DNA of 64,000 bases from Celeribacter neptunius (GTDB lineage: Bacteria; Pseudomonadota; Alphaproteobacteria; Rhodobacterales; Rhodobacteraceae), in NCBI RefSeq assembly GCF_900113955.1, contig NZ_FORH01000008.1:1-64000 (forward strand), written 5' to 3'. Positions 8,801 to 18,383 of this stretch are shown piece after piece. Under the pieces are notes generated by a model. It saw only the letters and a program-made list of their open reading frames with translations, searched no databases and was not told where the DNA came from. Made by a program: the position numbers and the translations under genes. How positions within the stretch are numbered: position 1 is the stretch's first letter; each line of letters begins with the position of its first letter.

Positions 8801-10393
8801 ATGCTGCGACACGGTTCACTGAAGGCCCGGCTCGGGATCGGGGCCGGCTTGCTGGGGTTGGCGACATTGCTGACCGCCGGACTTTTGACCGTCGGCATGG
8901 CGCAGGTGTCGAAACGGGTGGAAATCGCCCTGGCATCGGAACGCCGGCTCGAGCAATATTCCGCGCTCTCCACCCAGGTCTCGACCTATTACATCGTGGT
9001 GGCGGAACTCATCCAATCCGGCCTCTCCCCGGAGGCACGCGGTCAGCGCACGGAGGTCCTTGCGGCGACATTGGGACAGAGTTTTGCCACGTTGCGGGCC
9101 GGTCTCGATGCCGAGGTGGCCAGCGCCGCGCGGGCCGGGCTGGATGCCCAGAGCCGTCGTGCCGCCCGGTCGCTGACCATCGCCCGGATGGAGGCTCTGC
9201 TCGAGACCACTCAGAGCGGATTGACGGCGCCGACAGCGGACCCGGTGCGGCTGCGTGCCTATCTCGACGGGTTTGCCAGCGGCATTGATCCGCTTCTGTC
9301 GGAGGCGGTGAATGAGGAAAAGCGGCTGCGCGCGGCGATCCTGACCGGCATCGAAGCGCTGCGACAGCGTCTGACCCGGCTCGCGATCGGCATCGGCGTG
9401 GCGGCGGTTCTGCTGTCTTTCGCCTTCTATTTCCGGCTGGTGCGGCCGGAGTTGCGCCGGCTGGATCTGTTGCGTGACGCGGCCAAGCGGATCGGTCAGG
9501 AAGATTTTTCCATCGCTCTGCCCGACGCAGGCCAGGACGAGATCGGCCAGCTGTCGACCGAGACCAACCGCATGGCACAGACCCTTGCCACGCGCGCCGG
9601 GCAGGTCGCCGCGGACCGTGCCGCACTGAACGAGACCATCCGTCAACGCACCGAGGATCTGCGCGCGGCCAAGACCCGGCTGGAACGGATCGACGAGGAC
9701 CGCCGCCGTTTCTTTGCCGACATCAGCCATGAGTTGCGCACGCCCCTGACGGTCATTCTGATGGAGGCGCAGCTTGGCAAGGCGGGGGCACCGGAGCCGG
9801 AGCAGGCCTTTGCCACGATCGAAGAACGGGCGACGCGGCTGAACCGGCGGATCGACGATCTGTTGCGTATCGCGCGCTCGGAAACCGGGCAACTGACACT
9901 GGAAGAGCAGGCGCTCGACCTGGCGCAACTCACCCGGGAGGCGACCGCTGAGACCCGGGCGGAAATCGTCAATGCGGGCATGGAACTCAGCCTGTCGGAG
10001 TTCGAGCCGCTGCCCGTCACCGGCGACCGGAACTGGCTGCGCCAGGTCATCGTCGGCCTGTTGCGCAATACCATTCGCCATGGGCGTTCGGGCGGGCTGA
10101 TCCGGCTCGAGGCGCGGCGGCAGGGTCCGTGTTGCGAGATCGCGATCCTCGACAACGGTCCGGGCGTCGCGCCCGAGGATCAGGCCCGTATCTTTGACCG
10201 GTTCGCACAGGGTGGCGACGGCCGTGGCGCCAGCCATCGGCAAGGCTTCGGGCTGGGTCTGGCGCTGGCCCATTGGGTGGTCGCGCAGCAGGGCGGAGAG
10301 ATCGCGATCGAGAGCCCGCTGCCGCCGGAGCGCGCTCTGGGCGCCGGCGCCGGGTCGAAATTCACGGTTCGCATGCCGCTCCGCATGGGCTAG
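8801..10393 (+). CDS. sensor histidine kinase
   Basis: Membrane sensor kinase of 530 residues. Helix 1 is at about 10-33, a helical periplasmic sensor region at 34-192, and helix 2 at about 193-212. A HAMP linker (to about 270) and a short coiled coil follow. The HisKA domain has its phospho-acceptor at His310 (FFADISHELRTPLT), and the HATPase domain carries DNGPGV and GFGLGLAL. The response regulator gene starts 9 bases after its stop. Its place between the lanthanide-type transporter and the pqq genes suggests it controls methanol or PQQ genes, but its signal is unknown. Confidence 0.92.
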   Translation: MLRHGSLKARLGIGAGLLGLATLLTAGLLTVGMAQVSKRVEIALASERRLEQYSALSTQVSTYYIVVAELIQSGLSPEARGQRTEVLAATLGQSFATLRAGLDAEVASAARAGLDAQSRRAARSLTIARMEALLETTQSGLTAPTADPVRLRAYLDGFASGIDPLLSEAVNEEKRLRAAILTGIEALRQRLTRLAIGIGVAAVLLSFAFYFRLVRPELRRLDLLRDAAKRIGQEDFSIALPDAGQDEIGQLSTETNRMAQTLATRAGQVAADRAALNETIRQRTEDLRAAKTRLERIDEDRRRFFADISHELRTPLTVILMEAQLGKAGAPEPEQAFATIEERATRLNRRIDDLLRIARSETGQLTLEEQALDLAQLTREATAETRAEIVNAGMELSLSEFEPLPVTGDRNWLRQVIVGLLRNTIRHGRSGGLIRLEARRQGPCCEIAILDNGPGVAPEDQARIFDRFAQGGDGRGASHRQGFGLGLALAHWVVAQQGGEIAIESPLPPERALGAGAGSKFTVRMPLRMG

Positions 10394-10402
10394 GCTGATC
10401 GC

Positions 10403-11107
10403 ATGGCGGCTCCTGTGAAGCTTCTCGTCGTGGATGATGATCCGCAGATCACCTCGGCTCTGGCCCGCGGTCTGAGCCTGCATGGCTATGCGGTCGAGAC
10501 CGACAATCGTGCCGATACCGCGCTGGCGCATCTGTTGACCGGCGGGTTCGCGGCGGCGGTAGTGGATGTGATGCTGGGCGCCGACAGCGGGCTCGATCTG
10601 GTGCGCCGCGCCCGCGCCGCCGGGGTGCAGATCCCCGTGGTGATGCTCTCTGCGCTCTCTGAGGTTGAACATCGCGCCGCCGGGCTCGAAGCCGGGGCGG
10701 ATGACTATATCGTCAAACCCTTCAGCTTCGATGAGCTGGCCGCGCGGCTGAAAGTTCAGCAACACCGTGTCGCGGAGACGCGTCCGGCGCCGGCGCGCAT
10801 GTCGGACCCGGCCCGCAGCCTGTCCTGTGGCGCACGCACCGTGCAGCTGACCGATCGGGAATATTCGGTGCTGGCGCTTTTGGCGAAACATTGCGGCAGC
10901 CCGGTGCCGCGCGGCGAGATTTTCGACGCGCTTTGGGCGGGGACCTCCGGTTCGGAAAACGTGGTGGACGTCTATGTCGGCTATCTGCGCAAGAAACTGA
11001 AACCCTCGATGGATTTCGGATTCGAGATCCGCACGGTGCGGCATCGCGGCTTCGTTCTGGACGGGATTGCACCGCTCAGAAGCGGTTGGGTTCAGACCAA
11101 AGTCTGA
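10403..11107 (+). CDS. OmpR-family response regulator
   Basis: DNA-binding partner of the kinase just upstream, 234 residues. The receiver domain has acidic DDD at 11-13, the phosphorylation site Asp55 (VVDVMLG) and the conserved Lys105 (IVKPFS). The C-terminal winged helix (about 140-225) contains LTDREYSVLALLA and VDVYVGYLRKKL. The methylotrophy regulators I know of (FlhR of Paracoccus, PedR2 of Pseudomonas) are LuxR-type, so an OmpR-type regulator here is a different arrangement. Its stop is 178 bases before pqqA, and the pqq promoter probably lies in that gap. Confidence 0.93.
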   Translation: MAAPVKLLVVDDDPQITSALARGLSLHGYAVETDNRADTALAHLLTGGFAAAVVDVMLGADSGLDLVRRARAAGVQIPVVMLSALSEVEHRAAGLEAGADDYIVKPFSFDELAARLKVQQHRVAETRPAPARMSDPARSLSCGARTVQLTDREYSVLALLAKHCGSPVPRGEIFDALWAGTSGSENVVDVYVGYLRKKLKPSMDFGFEIRTVRHRGFVLDGIAPLRSGWVQTKV

Positions 11108-11285
11108 GGTTTTCTTAGAAATTAAGTATCGCGTTGATCCACGTCCTTGCGGCAAGCTGAGAGCGCGAACATGTCCCGCCTTGAGAGTGTCTTTCGCGGC
11201 GAACCCGTTCCGGGGGAATTGCGAAAGGCACGCGGGATCAAGCCACTATGCCAACCCTGTTTGCCAATTCTGAGGAGGAGACCCC

Positions 11286-11384
11286 ATGGCCTGGAACAAA
11301 CCCGTCATCCGCGAAATCGAATGCGGCATGGAAATCAACATGTACGGCCCGGATCACGACGACGATCACGGCGTGCTGTTCTGA
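11286..11384 (+). CDS. pqqA: PQQ precursor peptide PqqA
   Basis: A 32-residue peptide starting MAWNKPVIREIECG. It contains the Glu16-I-N-M-Tyr20 pair that PqqE crosslinks to make pyrroloquinoline quinone. The gene is short and easily missed. The ribosome binding site GAGGAGGAG lies 5 bases upstream of the ATG at 11286. The C-terminal tail is acidic and rich in His (DHDDDHG). It is the first gene of pqqABCDE and begins 22 bases before pqqB. Confidence 0.96.
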   Translation: MAWNKPVIREIECGMEINMYGPDHDDDHGVLF

Positions 11385-11406
11385 GACCCCGTGCGCGGAG
11401 GATATC

Positions 11407-12315
11407 ATGGTTTTCCGCGCGCGTATTCTGGGAGCTGCGGCCGGGGGCGGTCTGCCGCAATGGAATTGCGGATGTGACAATTGCCGGCTGGCGCGGGTGG
11501 GAGAGATCCCGGCCCAGAGCCAATCCTCGCTGGCGGTTTCCGGCAATGGCCGGGACTGGGCGGTGCTGAACGCCTCTCCTGACATTCGCAGCCAAATCGC
11601 GGCAACGCCGGAGCTCTATCCGACAGGGCTGCGCGAGATGCCGCTCAGCTCGGTCCTGTTGACCAATGGCGATATCGACCATGTGGCCGGTCTTCTGACC
11701 CTGCGCGAGATGCAGGGGTTCACGCTTTATGCGACGCCGGGCATCCATGAGGTGCTGGCGAAAAATCCGATTTTCAACGCCGTAAACCCCGATGTCGTGC
11801 CCCGCGCCGAGGTCGCGCTGGAGCGGCCGTTCGAGATCGTTCCGGGGCTCATGGCGACGCTGTTTGCGGTGCCCGGCAAAGTGCCGCTTTATCTCGAAGG
11901 CGAGGTGGTCGAAACTGATCTCGTCGGCGAACAGACCGTCGGCGTGGAGCTGCGGGTGAGCGACGGCGACGGTGAGCGACGGATCTACTACATCCCCGGC
12001 TGTGCCCGTCTGAATGACGCGCTCAGGGCGCGGATCGCGGGCGCGGATCTGCTGTTTTTCGACGGCACGCTGTGGCGCGATGACGAGATGATCCGCGCTG
12101 GCCTCGGCGCCAAGACCGGCAAGCGCATGGGACATATGTCGATGTCGGGCGAGGACGGCAGCCTCGCCGCCTTTGCCGATCTGGAGCTCGGGCAAAAGGT
12201 CTTTGTCCATATGAACAACACCAATCCGGTGTTGCGCCCCGATGCGCCGGAGCGGCGGGTCGCGCAGCAGGCGGGATGGACCATCGGTCAGGACGGAATG
12301 GAGATTGCACTATGA
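11407..12315 (+). CDS. pqqB: PQQ biosynthesis protein PqqB
   Basis: A 302-residue protein of the metallo-beta-lactamase fold, proposed to oxidise the tyrosine-derived intermediate of PQQ. The Cys cluster CGCDNC near residue 18-23 matches the structural zinc site of the family, and LTNGDIDHVAGLLTLRE is the family version of the metal-binding loop. The start is ATG 11407 with GGAGG upstream; the open frame extends further upstream, but those codons read pqqA out of frame. Its stop overlaps the pqqC start (ATGA). Confidence 0.95.
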   Translation: MVFRARILGAAAGGGLPQWNCGCDNCRLARVGEIPAQSQSSLAVSGNGRDWAVLNASPDIRSQIAATPELYPTGLREMPLSSVLLTNGDIDHVAGLLTLREMQGFTLYATPGIHEVLAKNPIFNAVNPDVVPRAEVALERPFEIVPGLMATLFAVPGKVPLYLEGEVVETDLVGEQTVGVELRVSDGDGERRIYYIPGCARLNDALRARIAGADLLFFDGTLWRDDEMIRAGLGAKTGKRMGHMSMSGEDGSLAAFADLELGQKVFVHMNNTNPVLRPDAPERRVAQQAGWTIGQDGMEIAL

Positions 12316-13097
12316 CACAGGTTGCGCCGCAGATACAGGCACAGGCACAGGCACAGGCACGCGAAGACTTCGAGGCGCGGTTGCGCCGGATCGGCGCCGA
12401 GCGTTATCACGATCTGCACCCGTTTCACGGGCTGTTGCATGGCGGCGGATGCAGCCCGGATCAGGTCCGGGCCTGGGTGATCAACCGCTATTATTACCAG
12501 CATTCGATCCCGATGAAGGACGCGGCCTTCATGTCGCGGGTCGAGAGCCCGGATCTCAGGCGCGCCTGGCGGTCGCGGATCGAGGATCACGATGGCTGCG
12601 CGGGCAATGAGGGCGGCATTCGCCGCTGGCTCAGGCTCGCCGAGGCTGTCGGGCTCGACCCGGATTATGTCGCCTCCTGCGAGGGCGTGTTGCCGGCGAC
12701 GCGGTTCGCGGTGGATGCCTATGTGCGCTATGTCCGCGACAAGAGCCTTTTGGAGGCGGTGGCCGCCTCGCTGACCGAGCTGTTTGCCCCGGCGATCCAC
12801 GCCAGCCGGATCGAAGGGCTCTTGCAGAATTACGATTTCGCCGATGACTCGTCTCTGTCCTATTTCCGCAAACGCCTGAGCGAAGCGCCGAAAGACGTGG
12901 CCTTTGGCCTCAAATGGGTGCTCGATCATGCGGATACGGCGGAGAAACAGGATCAGGCCGCCAAGGCGCTGATCTTCAAGACCGATGTGCTCTGGGCCCA
13001 GTTGGACGCGCTCTGGGGCGCCTATGTCGAACCGGGCCGCATCCCGCCGGGGGCCTGGGTCCCGGGCGAGGGCATGGCCGACGCGAGAGCCGCGTGA
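12312..13097 (+). CDS. pqqC: pyrroloquinoline-quinone synthase PqqC
   Basis: Cofactor-free oxidase for the last step of PQQ synthesis (ring closure and eight-electron oxidation), 261 residues, all-helical haem-oxygenase-like fold. Conserved blocks include [16 protein letters not shown] and [12 protein letters not shown]. The N-terminus has an unusual run of Gln-Ala pairs (about residues 7-14) encoded by a 6-bp tandem repeat. It overlaps pqqB by 4 bases and pqqD by 1 base, so the genes are tightly coupled. Confidence 0.96.
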   Translation: MTQVAPQIQAQAQAQAREDFEARLRRIGAERYHDLHPFHGLLHGGGCSPDQVRAWVINRYYYQHSIPMKDAAFMSRVESPDLRRAWRSRIEDHDGCAGNEGGIRRWLRLAEAVGLDPDYVASCEGVLPATRFAVDAYVRYVRDKSLLEAVAASLTELFAPAIHASRIEGLLQNYDFADDSSLSYFRKRLSEAPKDVAFGLKWVLDHADTAEKQDQAAKALIFKTDVLWAQLDALWGAYVEPGRIPPGAWVPGEGMADARAA

Positions 13098-13408
13098 TGC
13101 GGGGCGCGATGCGAGGGGAGGAGATCCCCGTCCTGCCGCGTGGCGTGCGGCTGCATCAGGATCGGGTGCGCGGCGGCTGGGTGCTTTTGGCGCCTGAACG
13201 CACGGTGGCGCTGGATCAGGTCGGCCATGCGATCCTTTCCGAGGTCGATGGCAAACGCAGCCTCAGTGAGATCACCGCCGCGCTGGCCGAGGCTTACAAT
13301 GCGCCGCAAGATCAGATCATGCAGGACAGCGCCGGATTTCTCGCGGCGCTGCGGTCGAAACGGTTTCTCGAGGTGGTGACAGAGGTCACGGCCGAGGTGG
13401 CGACATGA
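13097..13408 (+). CDS. pqqD: PQQ biosynthesis chaperone PqqD
   Basis: A small RiPP-recognition protein that binds PqqA and presents it to PqqE. 103 residues. The domain spans [20 protein letters not shown] to the end, including [20 protein letters not shown]. The ATG at 13097 overlaps the pqqC stop (TGATG); ATG 13109 is an alternative that would remove four residues. It overlaps pqqE by 4 bases. Confidence 0.93.
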   Translation: MRGAMRGEEIPVLPRGVRLHQDRVRGGWVLLAPERTVALDQVGHAILSEVDGKRSLSEITAALAEAYNAPQDQIMQDSAGFLAALRSKRFLEVVTEVTAEVAT

Positions 13409-14517
13409 GCGATACGCGCCCGCCGATTGCCATGCTGGCCGAGCTGACCCATCGTTGTCCGCTGTCCTGTCCCTATTGTTCCAACCCGCTGGAGCTGACC
13501 CGTCAGGACAGCGAATTGAACACCGAGGCCTGGGCCGGTATCTTCCGCCAGGCCGCCGACCTCGGGGTGTTGCAGCTGCATCTCTCGGGCGGAGAGCCCG
13601 CCAGCCGACGTGATCTCGAGGCGCTGGTGGCGGCGGCGCGCGACGCCGGGCTCTACACCAATCTGATCACCTCCGGCATCGGGTTGAGCGAGCGGCGGTT
13701 GCGGGCGCTGGATGCGGCCGGGCTCGATCATATCCAGCTCAGCCTGCAGGGCACCACGCCGGAAATGGCCGATGAGATCGGCGGTTATCGCGGCGGCTAC
13801 AAGCGCAAGATGCAGGTGGCGCAGTGGATCGGCGAGATCGGCTTTCCGCTGACCCTCAACGCGGTGTTGCACCGGCGCAACCTGCATCAATTGCCGCGGG
13901 CGCTGGAGATGGCGGTGGAGATGGGCGCGCGCCGGATCGAGGTTGCCACGGTGCAGTTCCATGGCTGGGCTCTGAAAAACCGCGATGCGCTGATGCCGAC
14001 GCGCGTGCAGGCGCAGGAGGCCACCCGTCTGGTGGAGGCGGCGCGGGCGCGGTTAAAAGATGTGCTGGTGATCGATTACGTGCCGGCGGATTACCATTCG
14101 GATGTGCCGAAACGCTGCATGGGCGGCTGGGGTTCCACCGGGCTCAATGTCACCCCGGAAGGGCTGGTCCTGCCGTGTCATGCAGCACAGACGATCCCGC
14201 ATCTGACATTTGACAGTCTGCGGGACCGGAGCCTCAAGGAGATCTGGTACGAGGGGGCAGCCTTCAACGCCTATCGCGGCACAGAGTGGATGCGCGACCC
14301 GTGCAAGAGCTGTGCCCGAAAGACCGTGGATTTCGGAGGCTGTCGTTGTCAGGCCATGGCACTGACCGGTGACGCGTCTGCCACCGATCCGGTCTGTCAC
14401 CACTCCCCCGATCATGCCGCCCTGCAAAGCCGCGCCGAGGCCCATGCCGCCAGCGAGGAGGCCGCATTGGTCTATCGCGATGCGGCGGGCAGCGCGGCGC
14501 CAGTCCCGGCCGAGTAA
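13405..14517 (+). CDS. pqqE: PqqA peptide cyclase PqqE (radical SAM)
   Basis: Radical SAM enzyme that joins Glu16 and Tyr20 of PqqA, the first step of PQQ synthesis. 370 residues. The SAM cluster motif is C18-x3-C22-x2-C25, followed by the GGEP motif ([10 protein letters not shown]). The C-terminal SPASM-type region carries the auxiliary-cluster Cys residues ([34 protein letters not shown]). It is the last pqq gene in this operon; no pqqF/G protease gene is in the window. Confidence 0.96.
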   Translation: MSDTRPPIAMLAELTHRCPLSCPYCSNPLELTRQDSELNTEAWAGIFRQAADLGVLQLHLSGGEPASRRDLEALVAAARDAGLYTNLITSGIGLSERRLRALDAAGLDHIQLSLQGTTPEMADEIGGYRGGYKRKMQVAQWIGEIGFPLTLNAVLHRRNLHQLPRALEMAVEMGARRIEVATVQFHGWALKNRDALMPTRVQAQEATRLVEAARARLKDVLVIDYVPADYHSDVPKRCMGGWGSTGLNVTPEGLVLPCHAAQTIPHLTFDSLRDRSLKEIWYEGAAFNAYRGTEWMRDPCKSCARKTVDFGGCRCQAMALTGDASATDPVCHHSPDHAALQSRAEAHAASEEAALVYRDAAGSAAPVPAE

Positions 14518-14542
14518 CCGACTTATATCTGTAACGGTTTGT

Positions 14543-14574
14543 AAGGGCTGAAGAATATACATGCTTCAGCCCTT
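14543..14574 (+). terminator. hairpin terminator after pqqE
   Basis: A perfect 11-bp inverted repeat (AAGGGCTGAAG ... CTTCAGCCCTT) with a 10-base loop, 26 bases after the pqqE stop. It is followed by TCTCTCG rather than a clean T-run, so termination may be partial. Confidence 0.7.
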
Positions 14575-14798
14575 CTCTCGTTGCGGTGTCTCCCTGTCGT
14601 TTTTCGCGAATTTCCGCCCGGGCGGCCCACCGCTCAGCCGATACCATCGGCTAAATTGTCATGTGGCTTCTCAGGGCGCACCCTTTCGCGAGGGCATCGC
14701 AGAAAGCGCGGCCCGGCAAGGCCCGACAAGGCCGGACAAGGGAGGGAAACAGACAGATGGGATTTCTCAGCAAGATTTTTGGAGGAGGAGAACAACAG

Positions 14799-15386
14799 AT
14801 GAGCACTTCGCAATACGGGGACGTGAAAATCCACCCGCAGGTCGACAATGGTGTGAAACCCGGCAAGGCGGGTTTCGCCGGTGGCACGCTGAGCTGCCAT
14901 TGCAGCAGCGATCCGGTGGTCGTGGTGGTGGATGCGCAGACCGCGCATAACCACGTTTGTGGCTGTACCAAATGCTGGAAGCCCAATGGCGCGATTTTCA
15001 GCCAGGTGGCGGTTGTCGGTCGGGACAAGCTGCGGGTGGCCGAGAATGAGGACAAGCTCGACATCATCGATGCCAGCGCCGCGATCCAGCGCCATGCCTG
15101 CAAAGACTGCGGTGTGCATATGTATGGCCGGATCGAGAACAAGGATCACCCGTTCTACGGGCTGGATTTCATCCATACCGAATTGTCGGATGCCGAGGGC
15201 TGGTCGCCCGCCGAATTCGCGGCTTTCGTTTCTTCGGTGATCGAATCCGGTGTTGCGCCGGAGCGCATGGAGGGCATTCGTGGCCGGTTGCACGAGCTGG
15301 GGCTCGAGCCCTATGACGCGCTGTCGCCGCCGCTGATGGACGCCATTGCCACCCATATCGCCAAGCAGAGCGGTGCGCTGAGCTGA
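14799..15386 (+). CDS. gfa: S-(hydroxymethyl)glutathione synthase (Gfa)
   Basis: Zinc protein that promotes or binds the adduct of glutathione and formaldehyde, feeding the dehydrogenase at the start of the window. 195 residues. The two zinc sites show as SCHCSS, CGCTKCW and [10 protein letters not shown]. The start at 14799 ([13 protein letters not shown]) matches the family N-terminus and has GGAGGAG upstream; ATG 14757 would add 14 residues. It is separated from the other two enzymes of the pathway by the whole xox-pqq block. Confidence 0.93.
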   Translation: MSTSQYGDVKIHPQVDNGVKPGKAGFAGGTLSCHCSSDPVVVVVDAQTAHNHVCGCTKCWKPNGAIFSQVAVVGRDKLRVAENEDKLDIIDASAAIQRHACKDCGVHMYGRIENKDHPFYGLDFIHTELSDAEGWSPAEFAAFVSSVIESGVAPERMEGIRGRLHELGLEPYDALSPPLMDAIATHIAKQSGALS

Positions 15387-15692
15387 GCTGATCTGATCTG
15401 GCCCGAGGGGCCGTCCAAAGCCCGCAGAGCATATGCTCGGACAGGGGCTTTGGGCGGCTCCTCCGACCGGGTGGCGTCGGCACTGGCCTTGAATGACTGG
15501 CCTGGCTGATTGGCCAAGGCTGGCTGGGCTCTGGAACGGGGGGACCTGTGATATCGCTATTTTGGTCTGTTTTGGCACAGGAGATCGGGGTTTTCGGATC
15601 GTTTTGGATCAGGTTTGATCGGCGTCAATGGGAAGAAGGTGCTGATTTTGTACACTCCGCCCCATGGAACGCAGCCGAAAAGAAGAGATGTG
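15387..15692. other. gap between gfa and ppsA
   Basis: 306 non-coding bases. The left part holds the long hairpin at 15405-15463. The right part (15540-15690) is richer in T and holds the ppsA leader; I could not identify a convincing promoter there. Confidence 0.5.
15405..15463. terminator. long hairpin after gfa
   Basis: Arms 15405-15423 and 15445-15463 pair over 19 positions with two G-T wobbles. The loop itself holds the palindrome GAGCATATGCTC. There is no T-run, so it is either a factor-assisted terminator or another RNA structure. Confidence 0.5.
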
Positions 15693-18089
15693 ATGACACA
15701 GAGTGTGGCGATGGGAGGCCAGTCCCTGATCTGGCTCGAGACCTTAAGACGCGGCGATGTGGCCAAGGTCGGCGGGAAAAATTCCTCTTTGGGCGAGATG
15801 TTGCAGACGCTGGGCGAGGCGGGCATTCGCGTGCCGCCGGGCTTTGCCACCACCTCGGACGCCTATCGCGACTTCCTCGCCGAGAACGGTTTCGGCGATG
15901 TGCTGAAACACGAGCTCGGCAAGCTCGCCGACGGGCGGGCGACATTGGCCGAGGCGGGCAAGGCGATCCGCGACACCATTCGCTCGGGCGTCTGGCCCGA
16001 GAAGATCGAAACGGATATTCGCGAGGCCTATCGCGAATTGGGGCGTCGGATCGGGCGCGAGAACCCGTCGGTTGCCGTGCGCTCTTCGGCCACGGCCGAA
16101 GACCTGCCGGACGCCAGTTTCGCCGGGCAACAGGAGACGTTTTTGAACGTTGTCGGGGAAGAGGCGCTGCTCACCGCCTGCCGGCGCTGCTATGCCTCGC
16201 TGTTTACCGACCGGGCGATTACCTATCGCAATCTCAAGGGCTTCGATCATCTCGAAGTGGCGCTCTCGATCGGTGTGCAGCAAATGGTGCGCTCCGACAT
16301 CAGCGGCTCCGGCGTGATGTTCTCGCTCGACACCGAAAGCGGGTTTGACAAGGTGGCGCTGATCACCGCCGCCTGGGGCTTGGGCGAAAACGTCGTGCAA
16401 GGCGCGGTCAGCCCGGATGAATATCAGGTCTACAAGCCTTTCCTCGACCGGCCAGAGACCACGCCGATCATTCACAAGGCACTGGGCGCCAAGACGATCA
16501 AGATGGTGTATGGCCGCGACGGGGATATGGCGACGCGCAATGTGCCGACCTCGCTGGCCGAGCGCGAACGCTGGGTGCTGAGCGATGCGGAAATCCTCGA
16601 GCTCGCGCGCATGGCGACCACCATCGAGGCGCATTACGGCTGTCCGATGGATATGGAATGGGCGCGCGACGGCATCGACGGCAAGCTCTACATCGTGCAG
16701 GCCCGCCCCGAGACTGTGCAATCGCATGCCGCTGCCGGCCAGATGAAATCTTATCATCTCGGCAGTCATGGCGCAAAACTGGTGACCGGGCTGAGCGTTG
16801 GCGGCGCGGTGGCCACCGGTGAGGTCTGTATCATCGAGAGCGCCGAACATATCGACCGGTTTGTCGATGGCGCCGTTCTGGTCACCTCGACCACCGACCC
16901 GGACTGGGTGCCGATCATGAAACGCGCCTCGGCCATTGTCACCGACCACGGCGGGCGGACATCGCATGCCGCGATCATCAGTCGTGAGCTGGGCGTGCCG
17001 GCCATCGTCGGCACCGGCGATGCCACCCATGTGCTGCACGATCATCAGATGGTCACCGTCTCCTGCGCCGAGGGCGAAGAGGGCGTGATCTATGACGGCG
17101 CGGCCGAGGTTACGGTGGAAGACATCCATCTCGATCATGTGCCGGAGACCCGGACCAAGGTGATGCTCAACCTCGCCAACCCGTCGGCCGCGATGCGCTG
17201 GTGGCGTCTGCCCGCCGATGGGGTCGGGCTCGCCCGGATGGAATTCGTCATCAACAATGAGGTGAAGGTGCACCCGCTGGCGCTCACCCGCTATGATCAG
17301 CTCAGCTCCAAGGACGACAAGGCGGCGATCGATGCCCTGACCAAAGGCTACGGCAGCCGCTCCGACTATTTTGTCGACAAGCTCGCCATGGGGCTCTCGC
17401 GCATCGCCGCCGTGCTCTACCCGAACCCGGTGATCATCCGGATGAGCGACTTCAAGACCAATGAATATGCCGATCTCTTGGGCGGGGCGCAGTTCGAGCC
17501 CAAGGAGGGCAACCCGATGATCGGGTTCCGGGGCGCGTCGCGCTATTATTCGGACGATTACAAGGACGGGTTCGCGCTGGAATGCCAGGCCATTCACAAG
17601 CTGCGCGAAGAGATGGGGTTCGACAATGTCATCGTGATGATCCCGTTCTGCCGCACCGTCGGAGAGGCCGACAAGGTGCTCGAGGTCATGGCGGAGAACG
17701 GCTTGGAGCGCGGCAAGGACGGGCTGCAGGTCTATGTCATGTGCGAAATCCCCTCGAATGTGATCGAGGCGGAACATTTCGCCGAACGTTTCGATGGGTT
17801 CTCCATCGGCTCCAACGACCTGACCCAGCTCACCCTCGGCATCGACCGCGATTCCGAGGCGCTGGCGTCCTTGTTCCGTGAACGCGATCCGGCGGTGCTC
17901 TGGATGATCGAAACGGTGATCGAGAAAGCCCATGCCGCGGGCCGCAAAGTCGGGCTCTGCGGTCAGGCGCCGAGCAATGATCCCGATTTCGCCCGGCTTC
18001 TGGTCGAGGCCGGAATCGACACGATCTCGGTGACGCCGGACAGCTATCTTTCGGTCAAGGCCAATGTGGCCGAGGCCGAAAAAGGCTAG
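15693..18089 (+). CDS. ppsA: phosphoenolpyruvate synthase
   Basis: Makes PEP from pyruvate with ATP (giving AMP and phosphate) for gluconeogenesis. 798 residues from the chosen ATG 15693, close to E. coli PpsA (792). The N-terminal ATP-binding domain begins GGKNSSLGEM. The swivelling phosphohistidine domain carries His425 in TDHGGRTSHAAI, and the C-terminal PEP/pyruvate barrel ends with GLCGQAPSNDP, which holds the catalytic Cys. AAGAGA precedes the ATG; the 26 upstream in-frame codons look untranslated. Pyruvate phosphate dikinase is excluded by the domain sizes. Confidence 0.95.
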   Translation: MTQSVAMGGQSLIWLETLRRGDVAKVGGKNSSLGEMLQTLGEAGIRVPPGFATTSDAYRDFLAENGFGDVLKHELGKLADGRATLAEAGKAIRDTIRSGVWPEKIETDIREAYRELGRRIGRENPSVAVRSSATAEDLPDASFAGQQETFLNVVGEEALLTACRRCYASLFTDRAITYRNLKGFDHLEVALSIGVQQMVRSDISGSGVMFSLDTESGFDKVALITAAWGLGENVVQGAVSPDEYQVYKPFLDRPETTPIIHKALGAKTIKMVYGRDGDMATRNVPTSLAERERWVLSDAEILELARMATTIEAHYGCPMDMEWARDGIDGKLYIVQARPETVQSHAAAGQMKSYHLGSHGAKLVTGLSVGGAVATGEVCIIESAEHIDRFVDGAVLVTSTTDPDWVPIMKRASAIVTDHGGRTSHAAIISRELGVPAIVGTGDATHVLHDHQMVTVSCAEGEEGVIYDGAAEVTVEDIHLDHVPETRTKVMLNLANPSAAMRWWRLPADGVGLARMEFVINNEVKVHPLALTRYDQLSSKDDKAAIDALTKGYGSRSDYFVDKLAMGLSRIAAVLYPNPVIIRMSDFKTNEYADLLGGAQFEPKEGNPMIGFRGASRYYSDDYKDGFALECQAIHKLREEMGFDNVIVMIPFCRTVGEADKVLEVMAENGLERGKDGLQVYVMCEIPSNVIEAEHFAERFDGFSIGSNDLTQLTLGIDRDSEALASLFRERDPAVLWMIETVIEKAHAAGRKVGLCGQAPSNDPDFARLLVEAGIDTISVTPDSYLSVKANVAEAEKG

Positions 18090-18113
18090 GGCACACTTGG
18101 GGGGACAAGGAAA

Positions 18114-18140
18114 ACGCGCCTCCGGGGGCCGGGGGCGCGT
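18114..18140. terminator. bidirectional terminator between ppsA and DUF1127 gene
   Basis: The stem ACGCGCC/GGCGCGT is flanked by AAAA on the left and GTTTT on the right, so it can stop transcription from both converging genes. Confidence 0.75.
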
Positions 18141-18173
18141 GTTTTGTCTTTCAGCAGTTCAACGGCGAGCGTC

Positions 18174-18383
18174 TCAGCCGCGACGGAAGCCGCCTTCGGC
18201 CACGCGGGCGATATCGCCGCGGGTCAGGCCGATGTCGTTCAGCTCGTGATCGGAAAGAGCCTCGAGCGCCTTGCGGGTCTTCATCGCGTTGCGGTAGGCG
18301 GAAAAGCCGGAGAAGAAAGAAGTGGTGAGGCCTTTGGAGCTCGACGAAACAGTCGAGGACATCGGTTTGGTCAGGGTCATCAT
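18174..18383 (-). CDS. DUF1127 small protein
   Basis: A 69-residue basic protein whose C-terminal half is the DUF1127 motif (NAMKTRKALEALSDHELNDIGLTRGDI). Short DUF1127 proteins of alphaproteobacteria have been linked to RNA and phosphate or carbon homeostasis and stress, but the exact role is unsettled. ATG 18383 follows AAGGA by 8 bases; ATG 18380 is equally possible. It converges with ppsA and diverges from ybaK. Confidence 0.82.
   Translation of the reverse strand: MMTLTKPMSSTVSSSSKGLTTSFFSGFSAYRNAMKTRKALEALSDHELNDIGLTRGDIARVAEGGFRRG

Noticed and set aside
8816..11155. A 779-codon leftward open frame opposite the two-component genes
   Set aside because: It is composed of Arg/Gln/His-rich antisense sequence with no motif, while both sense genes are clear.
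15744..17933. A 729-codon leftward open frame opposite ppsA
   Set aside because: The same shadow effect; ppsA is intact and recognisable on the other strand.
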